A stretch of DNA of 34,037 bases, from NCBI GenBank assembly GCA_013054445.1, contig JAAMPI010000509.1, forward strand, positions 1-34,037. The letters are read 5' to 3'. The notes beneath the pieces were generated by a model. It was not told where the DNA came from. It searched no databases and saw only the letters and a list, made by a program, of their open reading frames with translations. A program made the translations under genes and the position numbers. This stretch comes from Cudoniella acicularis. Its lineage: Eukaryota > Ascomycota > Leotiomycetes > Helotiales > Helotiaceae. Shown piece by piece: positions 1 to 9,125 of this stretch. How positions within the stretch are numbered: position 1 is the first letter of the stretch; the number at the start of each line of letters is the position of its first letter.

Positions 1-73
1 ATACGACGAGCTAGACGACGATATAGCACTTCCTACACGCTTAAGGGCAAGCTTTTTTAAGAGGGGGGGGTGA
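1..73 (+). mobile_element. 3' end of LTR-retrotransposon internal region with polypurine tract
   Basis: A purine run with eight consecutive G (about 60-70) lies directly before the TGTCACAG start of the LTR at 74. This is the arrangement of a polypurine tract, the plus-strand priming site, next to a 3' LTR, and it is common in fungal Gypsy-type elements. The body of the element would lie to the left, outside the window, so its coding region cannot be checked. The G run and the following LTR still contain TG and CA, so this copy carries less RIP than the DNA to the right. Confidence 0.5.
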
Positions 74-339
74 TGTCACAGACCTAGTACAACGTATAGT
101 CCTATGACTAGTGAGACTCAGACAGTGTGGCGCTATATGCGACAGGAGGCTGCCGACACGTCCCCCTAACCCCTTATCACTGACCTCGCTTACTAGTACT
201 CACCTCCTATATATAAGGCCCTTTTAGGGCCACCTCTCCTTCTTCTCTCCTTAGTTTAGTTTCTTCGTAATATTAGTACTTTCTTATAAATACGTCTTAC
301 GTAACGTTAGGGCCTTTATGCCTTTATAGAGCTATAACA
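74..339 (+). mobile_element. LTR family A, copy 1 (probable 3' LTR)
   Basis: This 266-bp repeat starts TGTCACAGACC and ends GAGCTATAACA, giving the TG...CA ends of an LTR. It carries a TATA box (TATATATAAGG, near 210) followed by a pyrimidine-rich stretch, as expected for U3-R-U5 in the plus orientation. Two further near-full copies lie at 528-793 and 4066-4331, both inverted relative to this one, and a fragment lies at 3092-3156. The flanking 5-mers (69-73 GGTGA and 340-344 GCTAC) do not match. This fits a 3' LTR whose partner target-site copy is outside the window rather than a solo LTR. It is the least RIP-mutated copy of the family here. Confidence 0.8.
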
Positions 340-432
340 GCTACGCTACCTAAGAACACGTCTTTTATCCTCCTTCGCGTAGGTCACGTGTCTACGAACT
401 ATATAACCTAGTACTAGTACTAGTGTTAGTAT
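340..432. other. Spacer between LTR A copy 1 and the Copia remnant
   Basis: This short stretch contains CACGTG and a CTAGTA repeat (about 411-422). No coding or RNA feature was recognised. It may be an upstream part of the Copia gene too decayed to read. Confidence 0.3.
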
Positions 433-527
433 CTCTACTATAATAAGATAAAGGCTATAATAAAGTTATAGTTTCTAAGCCTCTAAATCCTATTAAAGAA
501 CCTAAAGATTATAAGATAGCTTTAAAG

Positions 528-793
528 TGTTATAGCTCTATAAAGGCACGAAGGCCCTAACGTCTCGTAAGACGTATTTATAAGAAGGTGCTGATATTAC
601 GAAGAAACTAAGCTAAGGAGAGAAGAAGGAGAGGTAGCCCTGAAGGGGCCTTATATACAGGAGGTGAGTACTAGCAAGCGAGGTCACGTGATAAGGGGTT
701 AGGGGGACGTGTCGCAGCCTCCTGTCGTATATAGCGCTATACTGTCTGAGTCTTACTAGTCATAGGACTATACGTTATACTAGGTCTATAATA
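528..793 (-). mobile_element. Solo LTR family A, copy 2, inside Copia pol
   Basis: This is the reverse complement of the LTR at 74-339. It runs from TGTTATAGCTC to GGTCTATAATA, the RIP form of a TG...CA terminus. It is flanked by a perfect 5-bp target-site duplication TAAAG (523-527 and 794-798). Removing the LTR and one TAAAG restores the Copia frame, so the insertion is independent of, and younger than, the Copia element. With copy 1 it forms a long inverted repeat with a 188-bp spacer. Confidence 0.9.
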
Positions 794-1996
794 TAAAGGA
801 TTTATTATATAAAGATCTTTAGCTTAAATTAATAACTAATAAAGTATTAAGTCTAATAGAGAATAATACTTTAGAAATAGTTAATAAAGACTTTATAGAC
901 CCTAATATTATACCTTTAAAAACAAGATAGGTCTATAAGATTAAAGACCTTAAAGATAATATAGAACTTAAATCTTATCTAATAGCTAAAGACTTTAGAT
1001 AGAAGTATAGTTTAGATTATTTAGAGTCCTTTACTAGTATTATAAAATAAATAGCTTATATATAAAATAGATATAATTTTTATTTTTATTTAAGATAAAA
1101 TCAACTTTAATATCTATCTTTTATTATCTAAAGGTTTAAAAGAGATATTATATAAGCTAAAGCTTATTCTTAATATAAATTAAGATATAATACTCTTATT
1201 AAATAAGGCTTTATATAGTTTAAAACAATTAGCTAGGATTTAATATAATACTTTAACTAAAATCTTAATAAATAAATTTAATTTTAAACTATTTAAAATA
1301 GAGCTTTATATTCTTATTAATAAAGAGAAAAGCCTGATTATATATCTATATATCTATATATCGATAACTTAGCTATTATAAGTCCTAGTATAAAAAATAT
1401 TAATTCTTTTATTAAAGATATTAAAAGATATTTTAATATTAAATAATTAAGCCCTATTAAAGATTATTTAGAAATAGATATAAACTATAATCTAGGAAAG
1501 TAAATAATAAAATTATCTTAAAAGAGATATATAAAGAAGCTAATAGAGAAATTTAATTTAAAAGTCTCTTTACTTATATATATTTCTATAGATTTTAAGA
1601 TTAAGTTAGAATATAATAAAGATAAAGTTTCTAAAGAAGATATTAAGTATTTTTAAAGTCTTATAGGCTCTTTATTATATATAACTTTAGGTACTAGGAC
1701 TAATATAGCCTTTAATACTATTAATCTTTCTAGGTTTTATTCTAATCCTTTTAAAGAATATATAAGCTTTATTATAAGAATATTTAGATATCTAAAAACT
1801 ATTAAAGATCTAAATATTACTTATAATAGATTTCTTAATACTATAAGTAGCTATTATAACTCTAATCACGCTAGAGATATAAAGACCGCTAAATCTACTT
1901 TAGGCTATGTTTTTTATCTAGTTAGTAGCCTAATTTCTTAGAAATCTAAACTATAAAGTATTATAGCTTAAAGTATTACTAAGGCTGAGTTTATAG

Positions 1997-2162
1997 TATA
2001 GAGGGACGGTAGGCCTCTAAAATAGACACTTAAAAAACTGATGACTGAAAGACTCGAATCTCTAGGAAGGATGGTTGTTGTTCCTCTCTAGGAGAGGGGG
2101 AGAGACCTTATATACATGAATATAGTCACGTGCTACGGCACGTGACATAGAACCCCACTACA
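1997..2162 (+). mobile_element. Solo LTR family B, copy 1, inside Copia RNase H
   Basis: This 166-bp element is bounded by TATAGAGGGAC (ancestral TGTAGAGGG) and CCCCACTACA, the TG...CA ends of an LTR. A 4-bp target-site duplication ATAG lies at 1993-1996 and 2163-2166, and the Copia codons join in frame when it is removed. It has a TATA box near 2108 and a hairpin with two CACGTG motifs at 2126-2145. TG and CA are largely kept (GGATGGTTGTTG), so it has far less RIP than the surrounding Copia gene and inserted late. Confidence 0.88.
2126..2145. repeat. Hairpin palindrome with two CACGTG motifs in LTR B
   Basis: TCACGTGC and GCACGTGA are exact inverted repeats around a TACG loop. Each arm carries CACGTG, the E-box core bound by bHLH factors. 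The same structure is present in copies 2 and 3 of LTR B, where it stays intact while other bases have changed. A regulatory role is inference. Confidence 0.6.
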
Positions 2163-2530
2163 ATAGCTATAAACGCCGCTAGTAAAGAAGCTATTTATCT
2201 TAAAAGCTTATTAAAGGAATTAGGATATTATAATTAGAAGTTATTTCTCTTATATATTAATAATAATAATACTTTATTATTATCTAAAAACTTTAAATTT
2301 TATAAAAGAACTAAGTATATATTAGTTAAATATTATTATATAAGAGATTTAATAAAAAAAAAAGAATAATAGACTTATTATTTATCTTTATTAAAGAATA
2401 ATAAGCCGATAGTTTTATTAAGGCCTTAGATAGAAATAAATTCGAGATTTTTCTCGATTATTTAGGCCTTAAAAATATAAAAAAAATAATTTAAATTCCT
2501 TTTATAAGAATTAAAAAAAAAGTACGAATT

Positions 2531-2724
2531 AAAAGGGAGTGTTTATTATTAGCCTATATAAGATAAGCTAGTCGTAACAACTACCTTCTTTCTAATTCTA
2601 TTTTGTTCTCTAGAAGGTCACGTGACCTCACTAGCCCTGATTAGGTTAGCCTAATTTTCTACCTACTAAGCCTAATAGAGGCTATATAAAAGGCTATAAT
2701 TACTAGGGTTATTATAGTAATTAT
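2531..2724 (+). mobile_element. Copia polypurine tract and 5' part of its 3' LTR
   Basis: AAAAGGGAG at 2531-2539 follows the end of the Copia frame and leads straight into TGTTTATTATTAGCC, the usual Copia order of polypurine tract then TGTT of the 3' LTR. The LTR contains a CACGTGAC site near 2619 and a TATA box (CTATATAAAAGG near 2683). It is cut at 2724 by a family-B solo LTR and resumes at 2890. The 5' LTR of the same element was not found. Confidence 0.7.
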
Positions 2725-2889
2725 TATAGAGGGACAGGAGGCCTCTAAAATAGATACTTAAAAACTAATAACTGAAAGACTCGAATCTCTAGGAAGGATA
2801 GTTGTTATTCCTCTCTAAGAGAGGGGGAGAGACCTTATATACATGAATATAGTCACGTGCTACGGCACGTGACACAGAACCCTACTATA
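2725..2889 (+). mobile_element. Solo LTR family B, copy 2, nested in the Copia LTR
   Basis: This is a second 165-bp family-B LTR, from TATAGAGGGAC to CCCTACTATA, with a 4-bp target-site duplication TTAT at 2721-2724 and 2890-2893. It is slightly more RIP-mutated than copy 1 (ATAACTG for ATGACTG, TTGTTATTCC for TTGTTGTTCC). It faces copy 3 across a 37-bp spacer, giving a second strong inverted repeat. Confidence 0.87.
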
Positions 2890-2926
2890 TTATTTAAGAA
2901 TATAATATTTTCTTAAATATATTTAG
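2890..2926 (+). mobile_element. Short continuation of the Copia 3' LTR
   Basis: This AT-only stretch follows the TTAT duplication and probably continues the interrupted Copia LTR. Its right end is lost where LTR B copy 3 begins, so the Copia LTR length and its own target-site duplication cannot be determined. Confidence 0.4.
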
Positions 2927-3091
2927 TGTAGTGGGGTTCTGTGTCACGTGCCGTAGCACGTGACTATATTCATGTATATAAGGTCTCTCCCCCTCTCCTA
3001 GAGAGGAACAACAACCATCCTTCCTAGAGATTCGAGTCTTTCAGTCATTAGTTTTTGAGTGTCTATTTTAGAGGCCTCCCGTCCCTCTACA
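2927..3091 (-). mobile_element. LTR family B, copy 3 (inverted)
   Basis: This is the reverse complement of copies 1 and 2, from TGTAGTGGGG to CCCTCTACA, and the best-preserved copy of the family: both TG and CA termini are intact. The flanking 4-mers (TTAG at 2923-2926 and ATAT at 3092-3095) do not match. The DNA on the two sides belongs to different elements (Copia LTR on the left, LTR A fragment on the right). This points to a rearrangement or deletion at this LTR rather than a simple insertion. Confidence 0.85.
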
Positions 3092-3156
3092 ATATAGCGC
3101 TATATTGTCTAAGTCTTTTTAGTCGTAAGACTATACGTTAAACTAGGTCTATAATA
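3092..3156 (-). mobile_element. Truncated LTR family A fragment
   Basis: ATATAGCGCTATATTGTC through CTAGGTCTATAATA matches only the last 65 bases of the inverted family-A LTR (compare 728-793). The rest of the LTR is missing to the left, where LTR B copy 3 abuts it. Confidence 0.8.
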
Positions 3157-3159
3157 ACT

Positions 3160-3865
3160 ATTAGAATATTTTCTTATTCTTATAAATCTATATATAGAAT
3201 ACTTACTTTAATAACGGAATAGTATTAAGTCTAAAGAAGAGGTCGAGATAAAGTTTATAAACAGGTTCGTATTTAAAGACGCGATATTAACTTTTACGAA
3301 CTCTAATTAAGATATCTATATTCTTATCCCGAGAGATCTAAGCCTAGAAAACATTTTAATCGATAATAATAGCCGCGTTACTACTATTTTAGATCTTAAA
3401 TAGATATTTATTCGGCTAGTTTAGTATATTAGCTCGCTTATCTAGCTAAGTAGTAACCGATATAACGACGTTATTATATAGGATAAAGATAAATTAAAGA
3501 AATTTTAGATAGAATACGACCGATTTATTAAGATATTTAAAAGATAAGAGAACTTGTTTTTATAAACTAGAAACTAAAGCCTTTTCTAAGACTTAGATAT
3601 AAGACTTTTATATATTATAGAAATAGGACTTTCTATAAAGAACTACTAGTTTATAGAAGCTATAGAGTCGTTTTATAGATTTAATAGGCTAATCTCTTAG
3701 ATAATAACTAACTAAAAGAATTCTCGTAATTCGTATTTACTTATAATAGCTAGATAGATTAGAAACTAGAAGCTAAAAGATCTTAAAGATAACCTAGGAA
3801 AAACATAAGTATATCTTAGTTTTAATATTTTAAAGAATATAGATATAATAATTTATTTCTTTTTT
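3160..3865 (+). pseudogene. RIP-damaged phosphotransferase/APH-family kinase-like gene
   Basis: The plus frame containing 3323-3325 reads RDLSLENILID at 3332-3364, then SRVTTILD. This matches the catalytic loop and following DxD region of the APH/choline-kinase-like phosphotransferase fold (HxDxxxxNhhhD), where the Asp is the catalytic base and the Asn binds metal. The base preceding RD reads CCG (Pro) where the family has His. About 150 further codons follow, containing YISSLI and IEAIESFYRF. Similar fungal proteins include the AIM9-like APH group. The N-terminal nucleotide-binding lobe was not recognised, so the gene is partial, and TAA/TAG codons are scattered through it. On the opposite strand, 3853-4010 gives a Lys-rich frame of unknown meaning. 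Confidence 0.5.
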
Positions 3866-4065
3866 CCTTCTTTACGAGCGGCTTATATAGCCTTCGTAGA
3901 TCTTGTTATAAGAACGCGATCCGTTTCTAATACCTTTTATACTAGCTTCTTCTTACGAGCCTTTTAAGCTACTTTACTCGACTTATAAGCTGTTTCTAAG
4001 TTACGCGTTTTAACTATTAGACTACTAATAACTTATTTATTTTTCTAGTCTAAAGATATATTATC

Positions 4066-4331
4066 TATTATAGCTCTATAAAGACACTAAGGCTCTAACG
4101 TTACGTGAAGATATATTTATAAAAAGGTATTATAATAACGAAGAAACTAAACTAAGAGGAGAAGAAGAGAGATAGCCCCGAAAAGGCCTTATATATAAGA
4201 GGTGAGTACTAGTAAGCGAGGTCACGTAATAAGGGGTTAGGGGGACGTGTCGTAGCCTCTTGTCGTATATAGCGCTATACTGTCTAAGTCTCTTTAGTTA
4301 TAAGACTATATGTTATACTAGGTCTATAATA
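4066..4331 (-). mobile_element. Solo LTR family A, copy 3
   Basis: This is a full-length inverted family-A LTR (TATTATAGCTC to GGTCTATAATA). The flanks are TTATC (4061-4065) and CTATC (4332-4336), a 5-bp target-site duplication differing by one C-to-T change, as RIP would give. It is more RIP-mutated than copies 1 and 2 but keeps the CCCCTTATTACGTGACC block. Confidence 0.88.
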
Positions 4332-4469
4332 CTATCTAGATATATCGTTTTTAATAAAGGTTGTTTATAAATATATAAAGTAGGCCTTACTAGTTAATTA
4401 AAGTTAAATATATTAGTAGCTTAAGTCCTTTTCTTAATACTAATCTAATAATAGTAAAGAATAAATTTA

Positions 4470-6780
4470 AAAATAATAGATCGTAATACTTATCGAGATA
4501 GAATATTATCTAACTACTAATAAGATAAAACGAATAAAGAGTATATCTAACTTATAGTTATTATTTATTCTTTAGCTAAATTAATTACCGAGAAGTAGAA
4601 TAACGATATTATATAATACCGGGAATAGCTAATAAATAAAGAATAAAGCCTCTTTTTCTAATAATCTAGTTATAATTCTATCTAAGCCTATATAACCCGC
4701 TACTATAACCTAAACTTATATAGTCGTATTAGGGTTAGGCTATCGACTATTACGTTATAAATTCGTTTAGAGTTTATTAGATAATAAGGGATTTTTATTC
4801 TATATTTAATTAGCGTATAAGTTAATCCGACTAATATATAAGTTAAAAGTATTAGTTAATAGATAAGTAGTAACCTAAAAAGGTTATAATTATTTTATTC
4901 TTAACGAAGATAAAAAGATCTTCTCTATTAGGTTATCTATTAATCTATAATAAATAGAAGCTAATATCTCTTAAAATATACGACTAGCGTTATTATCTCC
5001 GCCCTCGACCCTCTACTCTCTTATTACGCTCCTTATCTCCGTTAAGATATAAAATAAGAAATAATAGTATTTAGCTAGTAATATTATAGCTAATAGAATA
5101 AGTTTATCTTACCTCGCTAACTAAAGTTAACGCGAAGCGAGCTTTTCGCCTCGCTTTTAAAAAGAGGCTCGCTTATCCCGAATAATAAATATTATTTCCC
5201 GAAACCGAACGCTCGCTTTCTTCTACTCCTATTATATATATATAAGGGTTTAACTATTTATCGGATAAAGGAATACTATCTAAAGTATATAAATTTAATT
5301 TAGCTTAAGTTATCGAGCTTTTAGAATTTAAGAACGCTTCTTTTTACTAAGGGCTTATAGATTCGCTAAGATCTAAGATACGTAGATAGGTTCGTAAGTT
5401 CTTTTAATCTATTAGGTTTAGATATAATAGAATAAGTACGACTAACCCGTAGTTATAACTAAACGAATAAGTATTTATTTAAGACTAAAGCCTTAAGATC
5501 TCTTATAAGTTTAAAGTAATATATTTATTAAATTTTATAATATATAAGTTTCTAGTTTATTCGATTCTAAAGTACCTATAGTCTAAGACTCTCCGAACTC
5601 CTTTATAAAACCGCCGATATAATAATAAAAGTATAAATAATAATCGTGTCTATAACTAATAGCGATACCGTTAAAGCCTATTAAACCGTCGCTCGAAAAT
5701 TTAACTTTTTCGCGTTATTAAAACTCGATTTATATTTTATTAAAAAGGTTTCGTAGACTTTCTTAATATCTCGTTAGGTTTACGCTAGCTATAGATTTAA
5801 ATTTATATACGTTAGTTTTAATATTTAGTTTATTAGGGATTAGCTTAAACGTTTTATATTTATAGATATAGTTCGGAGAAAAGAGCTTTATAGCCTCTTA
5901 TTATATACGCGTCTATTATATTAAATAGTCTCTAGTTAGTTATAAAAAGTTTATAATATAAGACGTATTAGAAATATATTAAATAAGAAGAGAATAGAAG
6001 ATAGAAGATAAAAATTAGAAGTTATTAATATTAAGATACGTAGTTTTATAAATAAGATAAGCCTAATAAAACTTATCTTATAAAGACCCGTAATAAGACT
6101 TAATAACGCTTCCCGATATAAGTTAAAACTTTTAACTTAGCTATAATATTCGGAATCCCCGGTCTAGAAACCCTTTCCGTAGAGCGATATAGATATACTA
6201 TTAATAATAATATCTTAAATCTCGATATACTAGTCTTCCGGGATTTATATTTAGGGATTTATTATTCTTATAAACCTAAACTCGCTAGAACGTATAGAGC
6301 TAGAATACGAGTAATAGATTTTAAGGAGCGTATAGATTATAGTTTAAAAGCTTCGTAATAAATATAGATCTAGGCGTAAAAAGGATCTATATCTATAGAA
6401 TTAGAATAAAAGTAATAGATATTAAAATAAACCCTAATTAATCTATTAAGAATACTTATTAGAAGATAAATTATAAGAAGATAAATAGCTCTAGTTTTAT
6501 CTTATATTATAATCTTTATAGAGACCCGGTAAAGACTATTATTAAGCTATATAGATACTTAAAAGATTAAGTTTAGCGATCGCCTTTCCGACTACTAGTT
6601 CTATAACGGCTAAAATAGAAGAGATAAGAAGTAAAAAGAGAGCTAAGTAGGCTTTAATTAATATTAGAAGTATAGAAAGGAATAGATTATATTAGAAGAA
6701 AATATATACTTTTATACTTAATATAAAGCTATAGGTTATAACTTTATAGATCGACGATTCTTAAAATTCTTAATTTTATA
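4470..6780 (+). other. AT-rich RIP DNA with a possible long degenerate frame, unidentified
   Basis: No family was recognised. One plus frame (codons starting at 4479, 4917 and 5271, all in register) can be read for about 770 codons if TAA and TAG are taken as mutated Gln/Trp. It includes a segment PKPNARFLLLLLYIYKG near 5205-5255 and a basic C-terminal half. Since TGA is nearly absent in RIP DNA, this openness is weak evidence. A GC-richer patch with GCGAGC/CTCGCT inverted repeats lies at 5130-5220. The right end meets the tail of the minus-strand hydrolase pseudogene. It could be a decayed host or transposon gene, or no gene at all. Confidence 0.25.
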
Positions 6781-6829
6781 TAATAATATCGCGAATATTA
6801 ACTTCTATAATAAAGCTACTACTAATATT

Positions 6830-8083
6830 AATAATACTAGTACGACCGCGCTTATCTCTTACCGATATTCTCTATACCCCGATCTTCTCGCCTTTCTTTA
6901 AACTCTATAATTACTTTTAAAGACTTATTCTCCGAACTAATAAACGTTCTAAAATAAATAGCTATAATATTTCGAGATAATACGTCCTTATAAATATTAA
7001 TAGTATTAGCCGGAGCTATATATAGAGTAGAAAGAATATCGTTATACGATAATCGTAAGCTAAGATATAAGATAAACCTTAGACTTCTTCTTCGCTATAT
7101 CGGTACGAACGATATATTAAACGGCCCGAACTTCTACTCTATTTCTTTAAAGATAGAGTATACGGCGCTAGAATTTACTGTTCTTCTATATCCCGTATCT
7201 CTAGTATAATATATCGCGCTCTTTCTTCTAATCTTCGAAGTCTTAGCTTTATCTTTCGAAATAAATAGCCGTTTAATAACCTAGCCGTACTAAAGCGTTA
7301 TTCCCTAATCTAAGACACCTCTTCTAGAATTATATTAAGCGGGAACATAAGTAAATCGTAATAGTATATCTTCGCTTATATCTTATAATATTATAAACCC
7401 GAAATCCTAAACGCTATATTCCCGGTTCTATTATTAATCGAGCTCGTATACTATTTCTCTCGAGATATCTAGCGAATAAATCTAGTTCTTATTCCTTAAC
7501 GGAATAAAATACCTCGCCTTCGAAAACCTTTTAAATATTACTTTAATAGTCTCTAAATCTAAATAGTCGTAATAGTTATATAATATTATTATCGCGTTAT
7601 AGCTTATACTTATTAATAAGAAACATATAGCTAGAGGATTTCTATACCCGATAGATTAGTCGCCTAATACGGTAGCGATCTTAATCTCTAAGGCCCTATA
7701 TATTACGTAGGCCTAGCCCTTAACGAGAAAATAAGATTATAAACAACCTAGAAACTCTTCTTTTTCCCCGCTCTCTTTCCCGTCCCTTCGAAAGGAAGCT
7801 CTATAATTATACCGGTATAACCTAGCGTAATACCTACGACGTACCTATCTCTTATTAGCCTACGCTCTTTTAAGCTCTTCGCGCTCTAGTCCGGAACTAT
7901 AAATTTTACGTCTCGTGTCCTAGGATACTTTTCGGCGAGGTTATCGTACTACTCTAGAAGAAGCTTACTTTATAAGAGCTCGGCTTAGGTTAGTTTCTCT
8001 ATAGATAGCTAGGGGTTCTAGAAAGCTATACCTATATCGTTTACGTAGTACGAGAGGCGGTTATTATTAGGCGTAGTAGCTAT
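6830..8083 (-). pseudogene. NAPE-PLD-like metallo-beta-lactamase-fold hydrolase, RIP-inactivated
   Basis: The minus strand encodes a fungal relative of N-acyl-phosphatidylethanolamine-hydrolysing phospholipase D, a zinc hydrolase that releases N-acylethanolamines from membrane lipids. The start is placed at 8081-8083, where ATA stands for ATG before ATTPNNN. Recognisable blocks in order are YDNLAEKYPRTRDVKFIVPD, then LYNYYDYLD at 7557-7586, which corresponds to the family motif SHNHYDHLD. Then come YTRDTGY (GDTGY block, about 7186-7206), KFGPFNISFVPI followed by RRRSL (family WRGGSL), LSRNIIAIYFRTFI (family AMHFGTF) and SSENKSL near 6920. All three metal-binding His of the HxHxDH motif have become Tyr by C-to-T change. 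Several Trp codons are TAG. The frame is readable over almost the whole family length, so this was a complete gene. Its C-terminal end is uncertain by tens of bases. Confidence 0.82.
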
Positions 8084-9125
8084 ATAAAGAGAATAGGTAA
8101 TAAATATCTTTAGTTAAGGCTTATAGGAGAGAAGAAGCGATATTAGGTTACGGATAAGAGCTAGTAATTAAGCTAGCTAGAACGGTTACGTATTAGTTAG
8201 GTTAGCTAAATAGACGAGGGTAATAACGGGGATAATAACGGTAATACTAATAATAAAGATAGATATTATATTATATTTCCGATTAGAAGAGATAAATCTA
8301 TATAGGCTTTAAGAGGTAATAGAATCTCTCTCGAATAAACGACCTTCTATAATATTATTTATACTTTTTATTCTATTTTTATTTATTCTAATCCGTAGCG
8401 CTATTAGAGGCCTATACGTTTATCTTATTAAAGAGGTATTCGTTATATAAGGATATTAGTTAATTAGTCGAAAAACGTTTTAAATACTAACTCTAGGATA
8501 ATAATAATATTAGCTAGTAATAATTATAGTATACGGCGACGAAATATACTAACCGGTAGATTAATATATTTAGCTTAACGCTTATATTATTAATATTTCG
8601 TTATTAACCTTAGAATAATACGAAAAGCTCCGTTTAAATTATAAGGTATAGTATAATAGTAATATATCTAAGTCTAGAAAGATATACTTATTAACTAAAT
8701 TATCTAGGTCCCGAATTTATCGTATATATCGTAAACGTAGATAAAGCTAGTATTAACTTATCGCCGAGCTAACTACGGGCCTATAATTTTAACTAGCCTT
8801 ATTCCGCTAACCTAAAACCCGAAATCGTATTATAAACTTAAGTCTAATATTATCTTTAGTTTCTAATAATAGCTTTATAAGTTAGCCTTAGAATAAATAG
8901 CTTTATATCTAACCTAATAAGATTAATTACTTTATATATTTAAATAGTATCGAGAAGATATAATAGAGAAGTAATATATTTAATTTTAGTTATTTAATAT
9001 CTTTTATATTAATAAAATTAGAATATATAATATTAAGTATATATAAAAGTTATATTAAACCTCTATTAATAAATACGATAAAATATAGTCTTTAATCTTT
9101 TAAAAGATAAAAAATATATTAACTA
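8084..9125. other. Intergenic RIP DNA between two divergently placed pseudogenes
   Basis: This stretch separates the 5' end of the minus-strand hydrolase from the 5' part of the plus-strand GTPase, so it would have held both promoters. The first 150 bases are GC-richer. I recognise no protein family, RNA gene or repeat in it. A first GTPase exon (a short Met-containing exon is usual in fungal Cdc42 genes) might lie at its right end but could not be picked out. Confidence 0.4.

Larger units (their letters stand above)
433..2530 (+). pseudogene. Ty1/Copia retrotransposon pol remnant: reverse transcriptase and RNase H
   Basis: A single reading frame carries the Copia RVT_2 domain and RNase H. 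It is broken twice by solo LTRs (528-793 and 1997-2162) and resumes in frame after each target-site duplication. Landmarks are the PKDYK...ALK entry to RVT_2 just before 528, the segment IIPLKT...VYKIK near 905-940, and the catalytic YxDD motif, seen as YIDN at 1357-1368. GSLLY lies near 1670. The RNase H region has GY.FYL near 1900 and KAEF at 1981-1992, then NAASKEAIYL after 2169. The C-terminal ADSFIKAL segment (about 2407) is shifted one frame, and an A10 run at about 2354-2363 is the likely cause. Many Gln/Trp codons are TAA or TAG. The second catalytic Asp has become Asn, so the enzyme is dead. Gag, protease and integrase were not seen. Confidence 0.93.

Noticed and set aside
74..793. 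LTR A copies 1 and 2 as the two LTRs of one element
   Set aside because: They are in opposite orientation, and copy 2 has its own TAAAG duplication inside the Copia gene.
5130..5220. GCGAGC/CTCGCT inverted repeats as an insertion-element end
   Set aside because: No second copy and no target-site duplication were seen. Probably a CpG-rich patch spared by RIP.
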